In this document: positions 24,308 through 31,006 of the stretch, piece after piece
How the letters are laid out: every line of letters begins with the position of its first letter
Position numbering within the stretch: the first letter of the stretch is position 1
Assembly (NCBI GenBank): GCA_035523995.1
Contig: DATKPQ010000011.1
Coordinates: 1-64,000, forward strand
Source of the DNA: JASHVB01 sp035523995
GTDB lineage: Bacteria; Pseudomonadota; Alphaproteobacteria; Acetobacterales; Acetobacteraceae
DNA length: 64,000 nucleotides
Direction of reading: 5' to 3'
Position numbers and translations under genes: made by a program
The notes under the pieces: generated by a model
Database searches by the model: none
The model's input: the letters and a program-made list of their open reading frames with translations, nothing else
Told to the model about the DNA's origin: nothing

Positions 24308-24658
24308 ATGCCAATCGCCACGCGCTACGTATTCATCGTCAGCATGGATGTCGCGCCAGACAAGGAAGCGCTGTTCAATGAGGTGTACGACACCGAGCAT
24401 GTGCCGAACCTGATGCAGGTGCCGGGCGTGCGCGCGGTGACGCGGCTCCGCACCGAGGCTGCGCGCTTCGTGTTGGGCGGGCAGGCGAAGGAGCTGACTG
24501 GTGAGGGCGCGCCGAAATACGTGGCGATCTATGAGATCGACAGCCCGAACGTGCTGGAAAGTCCTGCCTGGGCCGAGGCCTCCGAGAAGGGCCGCTGGCC
24601 CACCGAGGTACGGCCTTACACGCGAAACAGGCACCACATCGTGCGGGCGGTACTGTAG
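24308..24658 (+). CDS. Small dimeric alpha/beta-barrel-like protein
   Basis: A protein of about 116 residues. The start at 24308 has GGAGG 5 nt upstream. The sequence (RYVFIVSMDVAPDKEALFNEVYDTEHVPNLMQVPGVRAVTRL) has the beta-alpha-beta pattern and the D-x-E-H-V-P-x-L signature of EthD/ABM-like ferredoxin-fold proteins. These usually dimerise and act in aromatic or ether degradation. No partner gene is adjacent, so the function stays open. Confidence 0.7.
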   Translation: MPIATRYVFIVSMDVAPDKEALFNEVYDTEHVPNLMQVPGVRAVTRLRTEAARFVLGGQAKELTGEGAPKYVAIYEIDSPNVLESPAWAEASEKGRWPTEVRPYTRNRHHIVRAVL

Positions 24659-24865
24659 GCGGGTTTGCAATACACCGAGGATCGATCTTGGCGACTGCGA
24701 AAGCCTCCTGAGGGCAGGTTTTGCAAACCACGGTTATCGTAATGGCCGAGTGCAGCGTCAGCAGCCGGCCGGCCATACCCAGAGGCCGCCTGACGGATCA
24801 CCAACAACGGTCTGCCGGACTAGCGCTGACAACATCGGGGCCCGCCATCCGGCCCGCCTCGCTCG

Positions 24866-25801
24866 CTACAGCCGCCCCAGCGCCGCCAACAGCCTCCGAG
24901 CCTCCGCCGCATCCTTCGCAATCTGCGCCTTCAACGCCTCCAGCCCCGGAAACCTTTGCTCCTCCCGAATATACGCAACCAGCGCCACGCTCAGCTCCGC
25001 CCCATACAAATCGCCCTCGAAATCGAAAATATTGACCTCCAGCCTGCTCTCCGGCCCCGCATTCACCGTCGGCCGCCGCCCGATATTCGCCACCCCGTCG
25101 CGCGTGGTCCCATCGGGCAGCCGCACCCGCACCGCATACACCCCGCGCGCCGGCTCCAGGTGCCGCCCCAGCGCGATATTTGCCGTTGGAAACCCGATGG
25201 TGCGCCCCCGCTTGTCGCCGTGCGCCACCTCGCCGCGGATCGCCCATGGCCGTCCCAGTTCAGCCGTCGCGCGCTCGGGATACCCGTCCTGCAGCTCCCG
25301 CCGGATGCGGCTGGACGAAAGCGGCCCCTGCGCATCGGTCAGCAGAGGCACCAGCGTCACGCCGATCCCCACCGCCTCGGCCCGTGCCTGCAAAAAATCG
25401 GTGCCACCCCCCCGGCGATGGCCGAACGCGAAATCCGGCCCGCACACCAGGTGCCGCGCACCAATGCCCTGATGCAGCACGTCGGCAAAGAACGCCTCCG
25501 CCGCCATGTGACTGAACGCGCCGTCGAACGGCATTTCGTAGATCAGGCCGACGCCCAGCCCCGCCAGCAGATCCGCCCGCTCCGCCGACAGAGTCAGCCG
25601 GAAAGGCGGATCGTCGGGCCGGAAATACTCCCGAGGATGCGGCTCGAACGTCAGCACGCCCAGCGCCGATTTCGGCCGGGCGGCATGGGCGGCGCGGATC
25701 AGCGCCTCATGCCCGCGATGCACGCCATCGAAATTGCCCAGCGCTACAGTGGCGCCGCGTGCGTCCGGCGGCAGGTCCCGCCAATGGTGGAAAATCCGCA
25801 T
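24866..25801 (-). CDS. ribF: Bifunctional riboflavin kinase / FAD synthetase
   Basis: Converts riboflavin to FMN and then to FAD. The 311-residue protein has the N-terminal nucleotidyltransferase domain with GNFDGVHRGH (about 22-31) and the SSSRIRREL segment (about 163-171), then the riboflavin-kinase domain with GRTIGFPTANI and the VANIGRRPTV strand. Length is typical. Its start overlaps the upstream MaoC stop by one base (TGATG), so the two are co-translated. Confidence 0.95.
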   Translation of the reverse strand: MRIFHHWRDLPPDARGATVALGNFDGVHRGHEALIRAAHAARPKSALGVLTFEPHPREYFRPDDPPFRLTLSAERADLLAGLGVGLIYEMPFDGAFSHMAAEAFFADVLHQGIGARHLVCGPDFAFGHRRGGGTDFLQARAEAVGIGVTLVPLLTDAQGPLSSSRIRRELQDGYPERATAELGRPWAIRGEVAHGDKRGRTIGFPTANIALGRHLEPARGVYAVRVRLPDGTTRDGVANIGRRPTVNAGPESRLEVNIFDFEGDLYGAELSVALVAYIREEQRFPGLEALKAQIAKDAAEARRLLAALGRL

Positions 25802-26223
25802 CAGCCGCGCGAGGGAACCTGAACGTAGGCCTCGCCTTCGATCACCACTTCGTCACCGACGGTGCATACGGTGCTGAGCGTGGCCCGCTTCTTCTCGGTG
25901 TTCAGCGACGCGACGGTGACGGTCGCCTTCACCGTGGCGCCAATCTTCACCGGCGCGGCAAAGCGCAGCGACTGGCGCATATACAGCGTCCCCGGTCCCG
26001 GCAACTTCGTCCCCAGCACGGCGGAAATCAGCCCCGCGGACAGCATGCCGTGCGCGATGCGCTCGCCAAAGATCGAGGCCTTCGCTGCTTCGGCATCAAC
26101 ATGTACCGGGTTGGTGTCCATGCTGACCGCCGCATAGAGCAAGATGTCGGCCTCGGTGATGGTCTTGCCGAGGCTGGCGGATTGGCCGACCTGCAAATCC
26201 TCGAAGAAGTAGCCGGTGGTCAT
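25801..26223 (-). CDS. MaoC-family (R)-specific enoyl-CoA hydratase-like protein
   Basis: A 140-residue single hot-dog-fold protein. The hydratase-2 motif is intact: D-T-N-P-V-H-V-D gives the Asp and His catalytic pair, followed by FGERIAHGMLSAGLIS. It should hydrate trans-2-enoyl-CoA to (R)-3-hydroxyacyl-CoA, a route to polyhydroxyalkanoate precursors (PhaJ-like). ATG 26223 is chosen over 26250 because it has a ribosome site (GGGGTGA) and matches the family N-terminus. Its stop overlaps ribF. Confidence 0.85.
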   Translation of the reverse strand: MTTGYFFEDLQVGQSASLGKTITEADILLYAAVSMDTNPVHVDAEAAKASIFGERIAHGMLSAGLISAVLGTKLPGPGTLYMRQSLRFAAPVKIGATVKATVTVASLNTEKKRATLSTVCTVGDEVVIEGEAYVQVPSRG

Positions 26224-26410
26224 GGCATCACCCCTGACTGTGGCAGGCAAAGTGTTGTGTAGGATGCGCCGCCGCGAATCAACCTGGCCAGCGGTGCACG
26301 GAATGCGTGCCCGCCGAGCGATTGGTGCACGCTAAATTTGGCAAAGGACGCTAGTGCGCCTCCGGCCGCACCCCATGTCATGGGTGAAGTTCAGCCAGGA
26401 GGAGGTCACC

Positions 26411-26695
26411 ATGACCAAGGTTGGCGCAATGCTTTTGGGTGCGTTGCCGCTGCTGCTGGCGACTGCCGCTTATGCGCAGGCACCCGGCTCGCAGGTGGGC
26501 GGCACAGTGCAGACGTATCCCTACGTGCCAAGTGAGACGGCGCCCCCGAATAACGGACGAGAACCCTTGTTCTCGATCGGCAACGTGCCGGTGTCAGTCT
26601 GGGCGCCGACGGAGCCCACCTACAATACGCAGGCCGACCGTAGTGCCGCTGACAATCCGCTTTGGCCGGGGGTAAGCCTCTGGTCCACCGACTAG
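26411..26695 (+). CDS. Small secreted protein of unknown function
   Basis: A 94-residue protein with a clear Sec signal peptide (KVGAMLLGALPLLLATAAYAQ, cleavage after AYA). The mature part of about 70 residues is rich in Pro, Thr and Asn, without Cys. A strong AGGAGG lies 7 nt upstream of ATG 26411. I do not recognise a family. It stands alone between a divergent hydratase gene and a long non-coding stretch, and is followed by a strong hairpin at 26770-26792. Confidence 0.65.
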   Translation: MTKVGAMLLGALPLLLATAAYAQAPGSQVGGTVQTYPYVPSETAPPNNGREPLFSIGNVPVSVWAPTEPTYNTQADRSAADNPLWPGVSLWSTD

Positions 26696-27228
26696 GCACG
26701 TTGCGTTACACGCGGTTTGCGAAGGCTGTTGTCCGCCGCGGCTGACATTGCCTGGGCTGTGGGTCCGGTGCACAGAGGATTTTCCTCTGTGCCCAACGGG
26801 ACCGGACAGAGCGACGCCGCAGACCGACGTGGGACGCCTCTGCCGAAACAGCCTCGCGCCGGAGGGCAGACGGCAATTTCACCGCGGCGATGGGCGTTCC
26901 GACACTGGACGGCCTTGGGTGCACGGGTGCCGGCGCACATGCCAGCCACGAGCATATCCTCTGGCGCGACGTGGCCCCCGCGCCGCGCTGATGGTCGGGT
27001 TGTTGGAGACGCTGGCATAGAGTGCGACAGATGGGTGCGCATCCGCAGGGGTCGGTGGACCTAATGAAGTGGGCGAGATCGTGGGTTTCGGATCGCCCGC
27101 AGCCCCAAGTGCCCTCGCGCAACACAAGCGTCCGTGCAACACGATGGGGGAGGCGTTTGGCTCGCTGGACAGCGTAACCCGGTGGGGCGATAGCAGATGA
27201 CCGGTTTGGCCGGATCGGAACATATTGC
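26696..27228. other. Long intergenic region
   Basis: About 530 bp with no credible gene on either strand. It holds the hairpin at 26770-26792. The rest shows no repeat related to the dispersed families of this window. Confidence 0.4.
26770..26792 (+). terminator. Perfect hairpin after the small secreted protein
   Basis: GCACAGAGGA and TCCTCTGTGC form a perfect 10-bp stem closed by a TTT loop, 75 bp after the stop codon. No T tract follows, so it may be a Rho-assisted terminator or an RNA-stability hairpin. Confidence 0.5.
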
Positions 27229-27885
27229 GTGTTTGTTTTGCGGCGAGTCTGGGACGCCCCCACCAGACTGTTTCATTGGGCCGCCGTCATCCTGGTATTC
27301 GCGCTCTGGCTGACCCAGTACGAAGACTGGATGCCGCAGCACATGCTCTGCGGCTACGCGATGATGGCGCTGCTGTTGTTCCGTCTCGCCTGGGGCGTGG
27401 TCGGCAGCGACACGGCCCGGTTCACCCGCTTCGTGAAAAGCCCGGTCGCAGCGTTCCGCCATCTCGCGCATCTCCGTAGGCGTCCGCCCGATACCGAAAT
27501 CGGCCACAACGCCGCCGGCGGCTGGATGGTGCTGCTGATCTTGCTATTGCTCGGCATCCAGGTGGCCACGGGGCTTTGCGCCAATGATGAGATCTCGACG
27601 CAGGGACCCCTGGCCGACACGGTCGGCCCCTCTGCCAGCGATTGGCTCAGCCACGTCCATGCCATCAATTTCAAGCTGATCGAGATCGCTATCGGCCTGC
27701 ATGTGCTGGCGATCCTGGCCTATCGCTTGCTCGGCCACCGGCTGGTGTGGCCGATGATCACCGGCAGGAAGCCCTTGCCTGACACGACGCCGCTGCCCCG
27801 GATAGCCAGCCCCTGGCTCGCTATTGGGCTGCTATGCGCCGCCGCCGCGGTGACGTGGTTCGTGGTGGCCTGGTTCTCCGACTAG
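27229..27885 (+). CDS. Di-haem cytochrome b561-family protein
   Basis: A 218-residue inner-membrane cytochrome b with four main helices. His residues suited to haem ligation occur in RLFHWAAVI (helix 1), HMLCGYAMM (helix 2) and GLHVLAILAYRLLGHRLVWPM (helix 4). The N-terminal pattern V-W-D-A-P-T-R-L-F-H-W is typical of the Ni/Fe-hydrogenase/b561 group. It probably passes electrons between the quinone pool and a c-type cytochrome. The start is GTG 27229. The convergent neighbour encodes a cytochrome c', its common genomic companion. Confidence 0.85.
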   Translation: MFVLRRVWDAPTRLFHWAAVILVFALWLTQYEDWMPQHMLCGYAMMALLLFRLAWGVVGSDTARFTRFVKSPVAAFRHLAHLRRRPPDTEIGHNAAGGWMVLLILLLLGIQVATGLCANDEISTQGPLADTVGPSASDWLSHVHAINFKLIEIAIGLHVLAILAYRLLGHRLVWPMITGRKPLPDTTPLPRIASPWLAIGLLCAAAAVTWFVVAWFSD

Positions 27886-27915
27886 TGCAGGCCGCCGCAC
27901 CACGTGTGGCGGCGG

Positions 27916-28350
27916 CTATTGATAGCGGAACGCGTGGTGGCAGGTGTTGCACGCGTCGCCAACCACCTTGAGCTGCTTCTGTACGGCTGCAGCGTCGTCC
28001 GATTTGGCGGCTTCCGCCAGGGCATCCGCGGTCGTCACCAGATTTTCGGCGTCCTTGCGGAACTCGGCATTGTTCGTCCAGATGGCGGGGCGCGCGTGAG
28101 TGTTGTCCCCCTTGTCGCTGCCGGGCGGGAACATAGTCGGGAACACTTTCATCCAGCGGGCCATCGCCAGGGCGGGCTTCTGCAAGGTCTTTACGTCGCC
28201 CTTCAGCATCACGACGGCGCGAATGCCGGCGAAATCGCTAAGCAGCAGATCCTGCCCCGCTTGGCGGACCAAGATCACGTCCAGCCCTTCGGCATGGGCA
28301 CCAGCCGCCAGGGCAAGTGCGACCGCAGCAACAGCGAGCGCGCGTTTCAT
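27916..28350 (-). CDS. Cytochrome c' (class II cytochrome c)
   Basis: A 144-residue periplasmic four-helix-bundle cytochrome. A Sec signal peptide (KRALAVAAVALALAAGAHA) precedes the mature chain, and the haem-binding CNTCH is near the C-terminus (about 135-139), the class II arrangement. Cytochromes c' bind NO and other small gases and may move electrons. It is convergent with the cytochrome b561 gene, 30 bp apart. Confidence 0.88.
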   Translation of the reverse strand: MKRALAVAAVALALAAGAHAEGLDVILVRQAGQDLLLSDFAGIRAVVMLKGDVKTLQKPALAMARWMKVFPTMFPPGSDKGDNTHARPAIWTNNAEFRKDAENLVTTADALAEAAKSDDAAAVQKQLKVVGDACNTCHHAFRYQ

Positions 28351-28475
28351 CTGTCTCAGACCCCCTCAATTCCCGCGGCAGGGTGGTTGTCGATGTCCTG
28401 TCCGGCTACAAAGATTCGTCTACCAGACGCCTGCCGCGTCGCCAAACCGGCAGACCCGATCACAGAAGGACGATA

Positions 28476-29054
28476 ATGCCGGCCATTCATTCCGTCGCGG
28501 TGTTCTGCGGCTCGCGTTCCGGTTCCAATCCCGCCTTTTCCGCAGCAGCGCGAGAGCTGGGCCGCGGTCTGGCCGACTCCGGCATGCGCCTGGTGTACGG
28601 CGGCGGCCGGGTCGGGCTGATGGGCGCGGTGGCCGACGCCGTGCTGGAGGCTGGCGGCCAGATCATGGGCGTGATCCCCGAATTCCTCACGCGGCGGGAG
28701 GTCGCGCATACCGCCGTCGATCTGACCGTGACCGACAGCATGCACAGCCGCAAGCAGCGCATGTTCGCAGAGGCTGATGTGTTCGTGTCGCTTCCCGGTG
28801 GGCTCGGGACGCTGGACGAGACCATCGAGATCATCACCTGGCGCCAGCTCGGATTGCATGACAAGCCGATCGTGTTGTGCGACATCGCGGGGTCGGCGGC
28901 GCCACTGCGTTCCGTGATCGACGCCGCGATCGACAATGGCTTCGCCCCACCGCAAGTGCGCGATCTGTTCTTGGTTGCCCAGGGTGTGCCGGCGCTGTTG
29001 CGATGCTTACGCGGACTGCTACCCGGGGCCGACGTGAGTGCGGACCGTTTCTGA
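28476..29054 (+). CDS. LOG-family protein (TIGR00730, Rossmann fold)
   Basis: A 192-residue protein with the family motifs VAVFCGSRSGSNP, YGGGRVGLMGAVAD and the catalytic-site pattern SLPGGLGTLDETIEI (PGGxGTxxE). Characterised members release the base from cytokinin nucleoside monophosphates or hydrolyse related nucleotides. The physiological role in a free-living bacterium is unclear. ATG 28476 has AGAAGGA 5 nt upstream; longer in-frame starts lie in non-coding-like sequence. Confidence 0.88.
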   Translation: MPAIHSVAVFCGSRSGSNPAFSAAARELGRGLADSGMRLVYGGGRVGLMGAVADAVLEAGGQIMGVIPEFLTRREVAHTAVDLTVTDSMHSRKQRMFAEADVFVSLPGGLGTLDETIEIITWRQLGLHDKPIVLCDIAGSAAPLRSVIDAAIDNGFAPPQVRDLFLVAQGVPALLRCLRGLLPGADVSADRF

Positions 29055-29350
29055 TCTTCCTCGGAGTTGCCTGCTGGAACGCGGCCGCCCCGCGACCGGT
29101 TAACCTGCGCGCGGTGCAAACGTCCCCATCCGCCTGGGCGAAATCACGCGTTTCGCCCCCTCCTCCCATCCCCCCTCTCACGTACCAGGGGATTCGCGCG
29201 TCTCGTTTCATCTCATTTCAGGCAACCTGCCCTCGTGGACGGCATGGGATCGCCTCATTCCCCTGCAAAAAGCAATTGGCCGGGGGGTTTGTAGTCGCAG
29301 TTCCCATTCGGACGGTGACGACATCAACCGGCCAATCGCATCCCGACCTC

Positions 29351-29752
29351 TCACCCCCGCACCGGCTGCCCCACCGCCTCCGTATCGAGCCGCACCTGGC
29401 GCCTGTGATCGCCTTCGCGCCAGCTCACCCAGACCGTCACGTCGTACAGCGCCAGCGGCTGCGCCGGCGTACCGAGGGGACCGCCGGCACCCAAAGACAC
29501 TGTCGTCACATGGAGGTGCCAGCGATAGCCGCCTCCGTCGTCGCCCTGCCAATTTCCTGGCATCAGTGCGCCGCCATGGGTTGCCATCGCCAGGTGGGAG
29601 CGCGCGCGCACCAGCGCCTCATCGTAGCGCGCTGCCGTCTGCGAGGCGTTCAACGCGTCGATCGCGCCCCGAAGCATCACGCCAAGCGCCAGCGCGGCGA
29701 TGATGATTGCGATCAGCACCTCAAGCAAGGTGAAGCCGCGCGCATCACGCAT
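29351..29752 (-). CDS. gspI: Type II secretion minor pseudopilin, GspI-like
   Basis: A 133-residue pseudopilin. The N-terminus is a short leader followed by the prepilin peptidase site and hydrophobic stretch (RGFTLLEVLIAIIIAALAL, cut after the Gly). Size and the short leader suit GspI, a minor tip pseudopilin of the type II secretion pseudopilus. GspJ is the main alternative. It follows the lytic transglycosylase gene with a 2-bp gap on the same strand. The in-frame sequence upstream of ATG 29752 belongs to that gene's antisense-like extension and is not used. Confidence 0.75.
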   Translation of the reverse strand: MRDARGFTLLEVLIAIIIAALALGVMLRGAIDALNASQTAARYDEALVRARSHLAMATHGGALMPGNWQGDDGGGYRWHLHVTTVSLGAGGPLGTPAQPLALYDVTVWVSWREGDHRRQVRLDTEAVGQPVRG

Positions 29753-29754
29753 GG

Positions 29755-30168
29755 TCAATGCTGCACTGCCGCGCCGAACAAGCGGGTGGCAGACGCGATC
29801 ACCTGCAGGCGATAGGTCGCCGCCAGCGGCGCCTGGTGCGAATGGTAGTACCCCACCGCGCGCAGCAGGTCGCCGCCGGCCTCGGCCAGGTAAAGCCGCA
29901 TGATCGCGCCGGCCGCCGCGACATTGAAGCATGGATCGGCAAGCAATTGCGCCTCCACCACGGCCGGTGCCATGCCGGTTTGCGCCGCGAGCGGCTGCAC
30001 CCACCGCGTATTCACTTGCATGACACCCAGGTCTCGTGACCCGTCCTTGTTCACGTGCACCACGCCCGGCCGGCCGCCTTCCACCGCCTGGATCGACGGC
30101 AGCACGCGCGGCGGCAGGTGATAGAACGCCGCAACGCCCGCCATGCAGGCCAAGAATGGAATTGTCAT
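29755..30168 (-). CDS. Lytic transglycosylase-like protein (SLT domain)
   Basis: A 137-residue exported protein with a short hydrophobic N-terminus (TIPFLACMAGVAAF) and an SLT fold like IagB, VirB1 or PilT-type enzymes. The catalytic Glu is about residue 30 in QAVEGGRPG, and LGVMQVNTRW and the later AVGYYHSH segment match SLT motifs. It would cut peptidoglycan locally, probably to let the secretion machine or its secretin span the wall. ATG 30168 has GGAGG 5 nt upstream. It lies head-to-head with gspG. Confidence 0.8.
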   Translation of the reverse strand: MTIPFLACMAGVAAFYHLPPRVLPSIQAVEGGRPGVVHVNKDGSRDLGVMQVNTRWVQPLAAQTGMAPAVVEAQLLADPCFNVAAAGAIMRLYLAEAGGDLLRAVGYYHSHQAPLAATYRLQVIASATRLFGAAVQH

Positions 30169-30242
30169 GGACGCCTCCAGCACGAAGCGATTATTGCTAC
30201 CCTGCGCCGCAACCGCACGAGAATCAGCCGATCGGTGAGCCT

Positions 30243-30692
30243 ATGCGTCCCCCCAACCGTTCTCCGCGAAACCCCCAGCGTCCCACGCCGCATGACGCCG
30301 GCTTCAGCCTGCTGGAGTTGCTCGTCTACATCACCATTGTCGGTTTGCTCATCGGAATGGTGGGGCCGGCACTGATGCGGCAATTGGGATCCGCCCGCAC
30401 CTCCGTTGCCCATCAGTCGATCGAGCGGCTCTCTTCCGTACTCGACATGTACAAACTGGACGTCGGCAGCTATCCGACGACAGACCAGGGCCTCGAGGCG
30501 CTGCTGAAGCAGCCGACCGATGTCGACAACTGGAATGGCCCGTACCTGAAGGGCACCAAGCCGCCACTTGACGCATGGAACCACCCCTACGTGTATCGTG
30601 AGCCCTCCACCCGACCGGACCATGACTACGACCTTTGCTCCAAGGGACCGTCGGGTGACGCCAGCGGCGAGGGGATGATCTGCAACAACTGA
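30243..30692 (+). CDS. gspG: Type II secretion major pseudopilin GspG
   Basis: A 149-residue major pseudopilin. After a leader of about 20 residues comes AGFSLLELLVYITIVGLLIGM with the peptidase site at Gly and the Glu at mature position 5. The GspG-specific segments follow: YPTTDQGLEALL, WNGPYLK, LDAWNHPYVYR and a C-terminal GPSGDASGEG loop that corresponds to the calcium-binding region. It polymerises into the pseudopilus piston. It is divergent from the transglycosylase gene and convergent with gspD. Confidence 0.93.
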   Translation: MRPPNRSPRNPQRPTPHDAGFSLLELLVYITIVGLLIGMVGPALMRQLGSARTSVAHQSIERLSSVLDMYKLDVGSYPTTDQGLEALLKQPTDVDNWNGPYLKGTKPPLDAWNHPYVYREPSTRPDHDYDLCSKGPSGDASGEGMICNN

Positions 30693-31006
30693 CCACCTGT
30701 TAACCACTCTGGGAGAAGCGCGATACAGCCCGCGCCATGTCATTGCGAATCGCCACCGACCCCGTAGCGGACCCGCGATTGGATGAAAACGTCCTCCCGA
30801 TCCGCCTTTTCTGGGGAAGCTTTCTCCTTATTTCTCGCCAGGGGCAAAGCGACGAAGCAACCCCGGTCGGGGGGCTCCGAACCGTGCGTGCGCCGGCACG
30901 ACCGAGATTGCTTCGTCGCCTTGCTCCTCTCAATGACATTCTTTATGCCGTGGCGCAGTTCTCTGATCCTGGGTCATACATCCGGTAATGATACCGAGCG
31001 AAGCTG
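30693..31006. repeat. Intergenic palindromic repeat between gspG and gspD
   Basis: This gap of about 310 bp between convergent genes is dominated by a dispersed repeat. GCGACGAAGCAA (30849-30860) and TTGCTTCGTCGC (30908-30919) are a perfect 12-bp inverted pair around a GC-rich centre (CTCCGAACCGTGCGTGCG). Related sequence occurs at 23461 and 50120-50190. It may also end both transcripts. Confidence 0.6.
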
